This document shows, one piece after another, positions 23,931 through 33,735 of a stretch of DNA of 64,000 bases. The notes beneath the pieces are model-generated. The model was not told where the DNA came from and searched no databases. It saw only the letters and a program-made list of their open reading frames with translations. Numbering within the stretch: position 1 is the first letter of the stretch; each line of letters begins with the position of its first letter. This DNA comes from Cephalotus follicularis (lineage: Eukaryota; Streptophyta; Magnoliopsida; Oxalidales; Cephalotaceae): assembly GCA_001972305.1 (NCBI GenBank), contig BDDD01001806.1, positions 124,001-188,000 of the forward strand, in the 5' to 3' direction. The position numbers and the translations under genes were made by a program.

Positions 23931-24300
23931 GGCTGATGCTCTATCGTCCCTCTGAACTAGAACAGACACTGTCCCGGCAAATGGAAGGTTACCACCTTCC
24001 TGTTACAGTCCACATATGCATAATGTACAGACAGCCAATCCATACCGAGAATCATGTCTAGATCACCCATCGGTAGCACTATAAGGTCTACCGGAAGAAC
24101 ATGTCCACAAATCTCGATAGCACAAGATTTACACACCCACTGGGAGGTAATCGACTCTCCTACCGGTGTGTTGACCTCTATCACAAAAGGTAAAGGCTCG
24201 GGCTCCCCATTTATACAACTTATAAAATGGGAAGCAACATATGAATGGGATGAGCCTAGATCAATCAGAGTTCATGCTAAAAGCTGAGATATATATATAT
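23931..24300 (-). pseudogene. Element B aspartic protease
   Basis: The readable blocks are VIEVNTPVGESITSQWVC and VLPVDLIVLPMGDLDMILGM followed by DWLSVHYAYVDC, the standard C-terminal half of a gypsy protease. Upstream, the expected DTGS-type active site appears as a damaged LGSSHSF-like segment near 24240-24270. It is fused downstream to RT through YVFPEELTSLPPERDVEF (about 23740-23800). Confidence 0.7.
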
Positions 24301-24394
24301 ATATCATACCTCCAATCACTAAGGGTGATCCATCTACAGCTCGCTTATCCATAGCATATACTCTTCCTTGTACCATAGGTGCCGACCCCATCGG

Positions 24395-25766
24395 CTATTT
24401 GCCATGGTCTCCTCGTGAACTGGTACTAGGATGGCCTTGCTGGAAACTTCCTTCTGATTGGTTCGATCCTTGTCCAGTTTGACCTCCTTTGTTGGACTGA
24501 TTCTGAGGACATTCGGCAACTATGTGGTCTGGATCTCCACAACTCCAACACCTACCATTCTTCCACCAGCAATCGTCAGAAACATTGTTGGTTCGTCCAC
24601 AATGCACACAGCGTTCAACATACTCTTGTTCATTATCGCCAGGTCTAGAAGAACCTCCTTTCGATGTTGTCCTCCGCTAACGCCTCCGTCGTGCATCACG
24701 ACTCGGTCTTCTTTGCTGAGAACCACGAGGTTGCCTTCCCAACCTCGAAGGTCCTGCTGGGCTACTGACATTGTGGGGAGATTCACCCTGCCTTGGACTG
24801 TTGTGATATCTGGACCTGCTATATTATTGCTGCTTCCAGAACTTCTTCCCGATTGATCACCAGAAGGAGCAAGTATCCGATTGCCTGTCTGAATTTCGAA
24901 ACTCTGGAATCGCTGAGCCAAGGCTTCAACTTCACGTCCCCTGTTAGACAGCTCAAAGAAAGATCGCAAATGCAAGGGCACTAACTTCTCTTGAATATCG
25001 GGTCGAAGTCCTCCAAGGAACTTCTTAGCTTTCCTCGACTCAGGGTTCACCATGTAAGGAGCTATCCTTGATAACTCAATGAACTTGGCCTCATATTGGG
25101 CCACAGTCATATCTCCTTGTGTAAGGCCTAGAAATTCAGCTTCTCTCTTATCAATCTCCACCTCAGGAAAGAATCTGTCATTTAACTCTCTCTTAAAAGC
25201 ATCCCAAGAATATGTCTCTCAGGAAGATTCAATCATCTTCCACCAATGTTCCGCTTCGCCTTGTAATATATACGTTGCAAACACAACCTTCTGTGAGTCG
25301 GAACAATCCATGACACGGAAATCTTATCCAATTGCATTAACCATCTCTCAGCCAATATACAATCAGGATCTCCTGTGAAGGCTGGAGGATTTAACTTCAA
25401 GAATCCTATCAATGGGTTCTTTCATCGTGAAGGTTGATCAACTGATCTTCTTGCAGTTTCAGCCCGCCTGCTAGGTCTAACAGTTGATGTCTATTCATGT
25501 ACTTCTATTGCACGCCCAGCTGGCACAGCAGCAGGGGGTTGTTCATCTTCATCCAGCTGCCGTTGCATGAATTCATGCATTTGACTTATCATAGCACGCA
25601 TTCTCCTCATAAATCCTTTTCGTTCCTCTCTAGCAGAAGCAGCAGGTTCTACTTCTTGAGGCATATTTGCTTCTCCTTGCCCTTCGGCATTTCTATTTGT
25701 ATGGGTATGCCAAGACGACGGCCCGGACCTCTCTCCTCGTACGCTTCTACTGCATCGTCCTTCCAT
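24395..25766 (-). pseudogene. Element B gag with zinc knuckle
   Basis: The N-terminal frame starts at 25766 (MEGRCSRSVRGERSG). After damage near 25170-25490 the capsid continues with LGLTQGDMTVAQYEAKFIELS and ESRKAKKFLGGLRPDIQEKL, the typical retrotransposon gag core (24520-25161). A CWSCGDPDHIVAEC knuckle (CX2CX4HX4C) lies at about 24500-24550, after a second, imperfect one (CGRTNNVSDDC). Gag would form the particle and bind RNA. Frame breaks and a stop at the start of the nucleocapsid make this copy defective. Confidence 0.75.
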
Positions 25767-25858
25767 ACTGATTCACATAAAATAACGGGTCAATATCCAC
25801 ACATACATCTTAACTCCACTCGCCAAGGGTCCTATCCTTGCATATCCATAATAGTACA

Positions 25859-25869
25859 GCTCTGATACA
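25859..25869 (-). promoter_or_regulatory. Primer-binding site of element B
   Basis: GCTCTGATACA gives TGTATCAGAGC on the element strand, an initiator-Met-tRNA primer-binding site with one or two changes, close to the 5' LTR end at 25876. Confidence 0.7.
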
Positions 25870-25875
25870 AAAACT

Positions 25876-27732
25876 TTTCATGCCCCGAATCGTGGGTTGG
25901 GCCCCAGCACCATACACATGGCAATCCGTACATTTTTCCTTATCCATTGCCATTATGCAAAAACCAGCCATATAAAAACTTAATACAAAACCATTATTTA
26001 ATGTGTAGGATATATACCCAGTACCAAAATAACACATATAAAAATACACTGCCACAGCCTGGCAGATTACTAAAACAAAATACATAAATATTGCTTGTAA
26101 AATTCGACTGAAGGAGCGCACTGCCGAGGAGGAGGACTTACTCTTTTATTTATCCTTGTTGTTGCCGAGGTGCTCCACTAAAGCCTAGTTCTGTACCTGA
26201 ACCTGGCCCATTCAGAGAATGGGTCAGCAACCCAAGGGGTTGTGTAGGAAGCCACATGTACGGCACATACCAGAGAAGCAAACAATACAAGCAGAGGAAA
26301 AATGCATGCATGCCATAACATAAGTACAGACCATAGCATATAAGCCATCCCTGATCCTCGGACTACTCTAATCAACCATACAATCCATAAACATTACGCA
26401 GAGGAGTCAAGTCTGGTATCCTATGGTCTGGTCATCCATAAGGTTCACCGCTGGGCTCACCTGCCAGCTGAATTCACCCTTTGCTCACCTGCTCCATGGA
26501 TGTCACCCTTGAGATCACCTGCCATCGGAGAAATTCACCCTTAGGCTCACCCTTTAGCTAGTTCACATGAGGATGACCTGCCCAGCGGAATTCACCCATT
26601 TGGTTCACCTACTTGGAGGAATTCTCCTCACAGGGGTTCACTACTTGGGACACTTCCTATGTGGATTCGCTCATTAAGCTCACCTACTATAGGGTATCAT
26701 CATTCGTCCTAGGTCCTTTGCCCGAGGAGGAACTCTGCTTATCCTCAGACCCTTAATCCAACTTGGGGCTATGTTGGCGCAGTACTTTGTCCTTTACTCT
26801 CCCTAATACTTGGCTTGACCGTCCTCGGATACGTGGTAGAGGAGAACCACATTTGGGATCCTCATATGACCATGTTGGGATCCTCTGATGAATAGCAGGT
26901 GAAAGCCATGTTAGGATCCTCGGATGTATGGCAGAGGAAGGCTCACATGCCTTTGAACGCTCAACTAGGAACCCTCTGACGTATGTCATAAGACGCATGC
27001 ATTGGGATCCCCTGGTGCATGCCTTGGATGCATGCTTGGGATCCTCTGGCACATGCTTTGGATGCATGCTTGGGATCCTCTGTCGCATGCCTTGGATGCA
27101 AGCTTGGGATCCTCTGGCGCATGCCTTGGATGCATGCTTGGGATCCTCTGGCGCATGCCTTGGATGCATGCTTGGGCGACATGAATCCTCGGGTAGTTGC
27201 TCTTCGGGCAACATGGATCCTCGGGTAGTTTCTCCTTGTGCAACATGGATCCTCGGGTATTTGCTCCTCGGGCAACATGGATCCTTAATGGTAGGACACG
27301 TAATCTTTCCTGGATACACTAGCGTTGGTTGGACGCATAGTCCTCCTCGGACGCACTAGCTCAGGTCAGACATGTAGTCCACCCCAGGAATTTACTTCAT
27401 CTCCAAGTGCTTTCCAAGCATTGAGGCATGGTCGGGTATCAATTTTTGGTAGAGAAGGCAAAATCCTAGTCTAACAGACACAGACAATCACAAAAATAAC
27501 ATACAGCAACACACACATCCAACAATCAAACAAAACAACACCACCACACACAAACACACGTGGTGGTAGGCGCTCGGACATGAAGCAACCTACCTAGAGA
27601 ATGGTTGGAAACGGAGATTGTCTTCTTCCTTCTCTGATTCTGGACTCCCTTCTGGCCGAGAATTGGCACACGCCTTTGATCGCCTTCCACTTCACTCTTG
27701 CATGATTTCCTTCACTTCCAGGAGATGGTATT
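25876..27732 (-). repeat. 5' LTR of element B, left part
   Basis: This matches 18563-20448 of the 3' LTR, including the repeat arrays. It stops at GGTATT, where the Sire-like element is inserted; the LTR resumes at 36893. It contains a five-unit version of the 34-bp array at about 27002-27175. Confidence 0.88.
27002..27175. repeat. 34-bp tandem repeat, five units, B 5' LTR
   Basis: Same unit as 19732-19935 with GGATCC and GCATGC, one unit fewer. The copy-number difference between LTRs of one element shows slippage or unequal exchange after (or during) insertion. Confidence 0.88.
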
Positions 27733-28524
27733 TGAATAAACTACAAAGGGGGGGGGGGGGGGGAATTATAGTTTATAAAAATAATTGACTTTTTTTTGCA
27801 ATTTTAATTTAACAAACAAATGAACAAGTATGTATGTAAATAAAAGCAATAAAATAACAATTCAAAGAGAGAGAGTTAGAGAGTTTGCAAAGTGTTAGGT
27901 AAGTCTTGATGTCACTTGTGTTATTCTTTTTTTTCTCTTCAAAAAACCCTTTGTATATATATGTTTCTTGCCTCAGAGATCCGTTAGGTAAGTCTTGAAA
28001 CTTGGTGCATCAAAACGGCGCATTAAAACTCTGTCAGAAATCTTTTCAGCCGTGCAAAGCGTCTACTGTCTCCCTCAAAGCGTCGACGCTTATATGACCA
28101 TTAGGTATTTTAATTTGAATTTGTCGAGTCAAAGCGCAGGCGTTCTGGATGTTGGAGTCGACTGTTGCCTCAAAGCGCAGACGGTTAGATCAAAGCGTCA
28201 CCGCTTGTGTCAAATTGAATTCCATCTTAAGTCACTGGTTTAATCAGCAGACTCTGTGTGTCAAAGCACAAACGCTTAAATGTAGGAGTTGACGGTTTGA
28301 GCATTTGTTCCTCTCCTCAAAACACTTCAACGGTAGACGCTTTGTTCATTCTCTCGACTGTTGCACAAAGCGCTGATGCTTTATTTCTGAGCATCGATGC
28401 TTTATCCTATTTTTGTAGTTTTTCTTGCTGTTTCGCGCATTCCATGTTTTTCTTGCACATAAAGAGACTTGTTAAATACAAATATGTTATCATCAAAACT
28501 AGGATTGAGACATAAATGTCAACA
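27733..28524 (-). repeat. 3' LTR of Sire-like element
   Basis: The 792-bp LTR lacks about 360 bp present in the 5' LTR; the break falls at TTTGCAAA (about 27888). It has a G-run at about 27748-27764 (C-run on the element strand) close to its 3' end, and carries the palindrome array at 28035-28405. Confidence 0.9.
28035..28405. repeat. AAGCGTCGACGCTT-type array, 3' LTR of Sire
   Basis: Perfect AAAGCGTCGACGCTT lies at 28077-28091, with AAAGCGTC, GTCGAC-like and AAGCGCTGATGCTTT variants around it. The copy at 28391-28400 reads GCATCGATGC, where the 5' LTR has GCGTCGACGC. Confidence 0.8.
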
Positions 28525-28545
28525 ATCTCCCCCTTTTTGATGATG
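28525..28545 (-). promoter_or_regulatory. Polypurine tract of Sire-like element
   Basis: The element strand reads CATCAAAAAGGGGGAGAT directly before TGTTGACA. This tract is characteristic of many plant copia elements. Confidence 0.9.
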
Positions 28546-29023
28546 ACAAAATTTGTTTCATTTAAACATAATAAATAGTATAACTTAAAACATAACAAAT
28601 AATGCACAAACACATTTGTTCCCCCTTAATTCATTATCTCCCCCTTTGTTAAACAAGGGGTGTTTACTTTGTCATTATTTCCCTATCTTTTCTTATACTT
28701 TCTCCCTCTTTTTGTTATCATTTCAAAAAGGATTTAAATTGTTATAATCAAATCAATTTGTTGTTGGAAAACCATGTCAAATTCATTCATGACATTGGAT
28801 TAAGTACAAAACAAAGCATTCAATTTCACATTGCATACTTCAAACCAATCACAAGTTTTACATATCGAAATTAAAACAATACATAGACATAAAATGCATA
28901 ATGAGATATCACGAAGCTTGTTGAATACATCAAACTATTACAAAGATAATACCACAAATCATAAAATGTTGTTCACAGCAAAATACTACATCATCATGGA
29001 ATGCAAAAATAAATTGCATGAGC

Positions 29024-30324
29024 TTAGTCGTTCATTTGAGTGTCTTCGTTTTCACCACCGATCTCTCCCTCCAAGTCTTCAGTTGCTCCATCATCTTGTT
29101 GAAAGTCATCGTTGTCGTGGCTGGAGGAGGAGGAAATGAGACCTGCGTAATCCATTATCCCCGTTTGTGCGAACTTCTTTGCCATTCTCTTCTGTCTTCT
29201 TTTAACTGATTGCATATTCATTTTTATTTCTTCGACATTTTGCTGTAGTCCCTTAATCGCATTAAATATCTCATCTAGTTTGGTTCTTGGGAGGTTGATA
29301 TCCGGTGTTTGCTTAACTTCAGGTTCTCTTGGTACATTTTGTGCTTCATCACCCATTTCTGCCTCTCCCTCTTCTTCAATGACTCTATTAGAGTCCTCTT
29401 CTCTTGGGATCCAGGTTCCAAGCCGTTTGTGCTTTTTGAACCCCATTCTTCCTAAGGTTCCTTTACCTAACTTGTCAACACTCTGGAGTGGGTGATTTAT
29501 TTCTCCAGTTAGGTCAATTGCGAAGAATTGGAGGATTTTGGTAATGATGTTGCTATAACCTAATCTGGCATTCTCTCGGTCATGGATTGCATGCATGTGA
29601 TTAATTATCAAGAAAGGCACATTAATTCTCTTGCCTATGATTAGGTGATACATGGTATATGCCTCCATGTGGGTTACCTCATCGAACCCACCAGCTCTAG
29701 GTAAAATGTGTGTACATACAGCACGATGTAGGAACCTATAATGTGAACTGGGGTTCCTAGTCTACATTCGCTGTAGAAAATCAGCATTTTCACCAAAAAT
29801 AATTCGTACACAATCCTGTCTATCAAAATCTCTACTTGTTACCCAAGTTCTTTGGTTCCATCCCCTAGCACCACATTCAGAACATTTAGGATTGTGGCTA
29901 GTGTGTCAATTTCTAATTCAATTCCCTTGTTTTTGACCGTAGTGCTTAATTCTTCCATAGAGCTATTTAGAATGTGAACATAAAATTCCTTAATTAGCTC
30001 AGGATAGCTAGGTAAATTGATTGAAAATAAGGGTTCTAACGCTTGAGCACCTAGCCACTATACAATGGGAAAACCCTCATTATTGCAGAAATCAAAATCT
30101 AATATTTTACCTACTAGAATCTTACGATTAAAATAGGCTTCAGGATACCTAGGGAGTGAGGAAGCAACCTCTGGTGTGGCTGGATGAGTGTCTATGCCTT
30201 TCCCTTTGTGCCCAACAGATTTCCTTTTTGTGTTAGACCCTTGTCCAGCTTCAAAATTCTTGGTTCTTGGCATCTTTGATGTTAGTTTGAGGTTTATCAA
30301 GTATTTTTGAATGAAATGAGGCAC
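29024..30324 (-). pseudogene. Extra (env-like position) ORF of Sire-like element
   Basis: Two open segments, 30058-30324 and 29024-29668, flank a decayed middle. The first starts with a basic, low-complexity region (GQGSNTKRKSVGHKGKG), followed by YPEAYFNRKILVGKILDFDF. The following frame continues LGAQALEPLFSINLPSYPEL after a stop. This resembles the putative plant transposon protein domain common in extra ORFs of Sire and other plant LTR elements. The C-terminal part has a coiled-coil-like segment (IFNAIKGLQQNVEEIKMNMQ) and an acidic tail. No signal peptide or clear membrane segment is visible, so a true envelope role is not supported. Confidence 0.55.
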
Positions 30325-30375
30325 AAAATCGCCAGAGACAGTGGGTTTAGAGTTAGGAGTTTGAGCTTTTGTGTA

Positions 30376-30535
30376 AAAATGGCTCGACAGACGGCGCTTT
30401 CTGTCTTAAAACACGACTAAAGCGTCGACGGAGTAGAGGGAGGCGTCAGCTCTTTGACTACTTTCCCTAACTCGAGCCCTAATTTTTGTATAAAGCGCTG
30501 ACGCTTTAATGATAGGCGTCGGCGCTTTGCTCTGT
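30376..30535. repeat. LTR-type palindromes in Sire internal spacer
   Basis: AAAGCGTCGACGG (30418-30430), AAAGCGCTGACGCTTT (30492-30507) and GGCGTCGGCGCTTTG (30515-30529) lie between the pol end and the extra ORF. They are the same motif family as in the LTRs but outside them. Confidence 0.75.
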
Positions 30536-30659
30536 TTTCTGTCGATTTTTCGTAAACGCATATGAATGAATGCAAATGATGCATTAATGAATAAACAAGC
30601 ATATTGAGAAAACATGTATTATCACGCCAATCATATAAGCATGTCAATCACTCAATTTC

Positions 30660-33284
30660 ACATAGACCTGATTCCAATCTAAATTTTGAGAAGGTTTGTT
30701 CATCTAATGGTTTTGTGAAGATGTCCGCGACTTGTTCTTGAGTCAAGACGAAAACCAATTCAATATCGCCTTTTTCTATGTGATCTTTTATGAAGTGTTA
30801 TCTTATGTCAATGTGTTTAGTCCTAGAGTGATGAACCGGGTTTTTTCCTAAACATATCGCACTAGTGTTATCACACTTAATTGGCACTTTTTCAATGTTA
30901 ACGCCATAGTCAAGAAGTTGTTGCTTCATCCACATAATTTGGGCGCAACAACTTCCCGCAGCAATATATTCGGCTTCGGTAGTAGAAAGTGCTACCGAAT
31001 TTTGTTTCTTGCTAAACCAAGAAATAAGCATATTGCCTAAAAATTGACACGTGCCACTCGTGCCTTTTCTATCTACTTTATATCCTCTAAAATCGGCATC
31101 GGAGTAAGTGTGTAAGTCAAAGGATGATTTCCTAGGATACCATAGTCCTAAGGAGGGTGTATATGCTAGATACTTGAAGATTCTTTCTACGGCATGCAAG
31201 TGGGATTCCTTGGGACATGCTTGAAATCTAGCACATAAGCATACACTAAACAAAATGTCCGGCCTACTCGTCGTTAAGTAAAGCAATGAGCCTATCATGC
31301 TTCTATACAATTTTTGATCAATAGACTCACCTTGCTCATCTTTATCAAGTTTGGTGGTTGTACTCATAAGGGTCTTACTCTTTTTGGCATTCTCCATCCC
31401 AAATCTTTTGAGTAAGTCCTTGACATACTTTGATTGATTGATGAAGATTCCTTCCTCTAGTTGTTTAACTTGAAGTCCAAGGAAGTAGTTGAGCTCACCC
31501 ATCATGCTCATTTCAAATTCTTCCTGCATGATCTTAGCGAAACTTTTGCACAAGTTTTTGTTAGTAGAACCGAAAATTATATCATCAACATAGACTTGAA
31601 CAATTAAAATCTCTTTATTAAAAGTTTTTGTGAAAAGGGTAATATCAATTGTTCCTCTTTTAAAGCCATTTTCGAGTAAATAGCCACTTAACTTCTCGTA
31701 CCAAGCTCTAGGAGCTTGTTTCAAGCCATATAATGCTTTTGAGAGTTTAAAGACATGGTTGGGAAAATGAGGGTTTTCAAACCCGGGAGGTTGTTCCACA
31801 TAAACTTCCTCCTTTATTACACCATTTAAGAATGCACTCTTTAAATCCATTTGAAAGAGGGTGAAATCCTTAAATGATGCATATGCAAGTAACATACATA
31901 TAGATTCTAATCTAGTTACGGGTGCATATGACTCATCAAAGTCAATTCCCTCTTCTTGGGAATATCCCTTAGCAACTAGCCTAGCCTTATTTCTAATTAC
32001 AATTCCTTGGTCATCTACTTTGTTACGAAATACCCATTTTGTGCCGATTATGTTTTGGTTACTAGGCCTAGGAACTAGATTCCATACTTTATTTCTTTCG
32101 AATTGATTTAATTCCTCTTGCATAGCATTAATCCAATTTTCGTCTTTTTCGGCCTCATTTATATTTTTAGGTTCTATTTGTGACAAGAATGCAATATAAT
32201 TATGATTAATACTAGATCTAGTAGTTACTCCTAATCTAGGATTACCTATTATTGCTTCATGAGGGTGTCCTCTTACCACCTTTAAGGTTTTGTCGTGGAG
32301 AGCTTCTTGATAGCTTTCTTGAGGTGTCTCTTCTATAGTGGATTCCTCCTTTTTGGTTTCATCTAGATTTAGCTTGTTAACTCCATTTTCAATAAAATCT
32401 ACACAATCATCATCAATAACTTCTTTTGGAAGTTTAGGGTTAGTTTCATCAAATATAACATGCATTGATTCTTTAACTAGTAAAGTTCTTTTATTGAAGC
32501 ATCTATAAGCCCTACTACTAGAAGAATAACCAAGAAAAATACCTTCATCGACTTTGGAGTCGAATTTCCCAAGATGCTCTTTTCCATTATTGTGGATGAA
32601 GCATTTGCATCCGAAGGTATGAAAGTAACTAATGTTTGGCTTTCTCCCCCTCCATAATTCATATGGAGTCTTTTTGAGAATTGACCTTATTGATATGCGA
32701 TTTAAGATATAACAAGAAGTATTTATTGCTTCCGCCCAAAAGTATTTTGGTAAATTATTTTCGTTTAAAAGTGGTCTACACATTTCTTGTAACGTTCTAT
32801 TTTTCCTTTCAACGACCCCATTTTGTTGAGGTGTTCTATGAGTGGAGAACTCATGTATAAAACCATTTTCATTACAAAAATTTTCAAACGAATTTTTTTC
32901 AAATTTTTTTCCATGATCACTTCTAATTTTAGAAATAGAAGTATCCTTTTCATTTTGAACAATTTTGTAAAAATTTGAAAATTCTTTGAAAGATTCATTT
33001 TTATGGGCTAGGAAAATAGTCCATGTATATCTCGAATAATCGTCTACTATAACCATGACATAGGACTTACCACCTAGACTTCTAATATATATAGGACCAA
33101 ACAAATCTATATGAAAAAGTTGCAATAGCCTAGTTGTTGATACAATGTCTTTGCTTTTGAAAGAAGCTCTAGTTTGTTTTCCGTATTGACATGCGTCACA
33201 AACTTTATCTTTTTCAAAGTTAATTTTAGGGAGTCCTTTAACTAATTCATGTTTTAAAAGCTTTGATATGGTTGACATATACAT
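30660..33284 (-). CDS. Sire-like pol: integrase, RT, RNase H
   Basis: The open frame 33284-30798 (828 codons) begins in the pre-integrase region ([16 protein letters not shown]) and holds the integrase core: [19 protein letters not shown], then [20 protein letters not shown] and [16 protein letters not shown] with the DDE residues. RT follows with [46 protein letters not shown] and the catalytic YVDDIIFGS. RNase H has [18 protein letters not shown] and [12 protein letters not shown], ending with [11 protein letters not shown]. One stop at 30798 is followed in frame by [20 protein letters not shown] (to about 30660), the normal C-terminus. The catalytic motifs are intact. A frameshift near 33270 separates this frame from the protease segment. 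Confidence 0.9.
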
Positions 33285-33720
33285 GACCTAATCTTCTATC
33301 CCATAGCCAACTATCTTCATTTATAGATACTAAACATTTAACATTATTTAAGTCATCTATATCTACCACATACACATTCCCATGTCTATGTCCTATAAAT
33401 TTTATTTGATCATTGTTTATATCTATCACTTTGCATGAGCCTTTTTCAAAAATGACTCTACAATCCTTGTCACATGATTGGCTTATGCTCAAGAGATTGT
33501 GCTTAAGTCCATCAACAAATAAAACATTATGAATGGAGGTCTTATTGTTACCTATGGAGCCAAAACCTGTGATCTTCCCTTTCGCATTGTCTCCAAATGT
33601 TACTTCTCCTCCTTCCTTCGATTCGTATTTGATGAAGAGACTCTTGTCGTCCGTCATATGCTTGGAGCATCCACTATCCAAGTACCATTGTGTCTTCTTG
33701 GATAATGCCTTCAAGCACAC
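33247..33720 (-). CDS. Sire-like protease active site and pre-integrase segment
   Basis: This is in the same frame as gag but separated from it by TGA (33736-33738) and TAG (about 33724-33726). It contains [18 protein letters not shown], the DSG protease active site of Ty1/copia elements, then [18 protein letters not shown] and the pre-integrase motif LWDRRLGHV. The last bases shift into the frame of the following pol. In an active element the protease would process Gag-Pol inside the particle. Confidence 0.85.
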   Translation of the reverse strand: MCLKALSKKTQWYLDSGCSKHMTDDKSLFIKYESKEGGEVTFGDNAKGKITGFGSIGNNKTSIHNVLFVDGLKHNLLSISQSCDKDCRVIFEKGSCKVIDINNDQIKFIGHRHGNVYVVDIDDLNNVKCLVSINEDSWLWDRRLGHVYVNHIKAFKT

Positions 33721-33735
33721 CTACAAACACAATTT

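Noticed and set aside
27748..27764. Long G-run as a biological G-quadruplex.
   Set aside because: A homopolymer at the same place in the other Sire LTR (35751-35761) differs in length. It is more simply a slippage-prone (C)n near the LTR end, though a structure cannot be excluded.
29024..29668. Envelope protein of the Sire-like element.
   Set aside because: No signal peptide, transmembrane segment or furin-like site is visible. The coiled coil and acidic tail fit other extra ORFs equally well, so only position is env-like.
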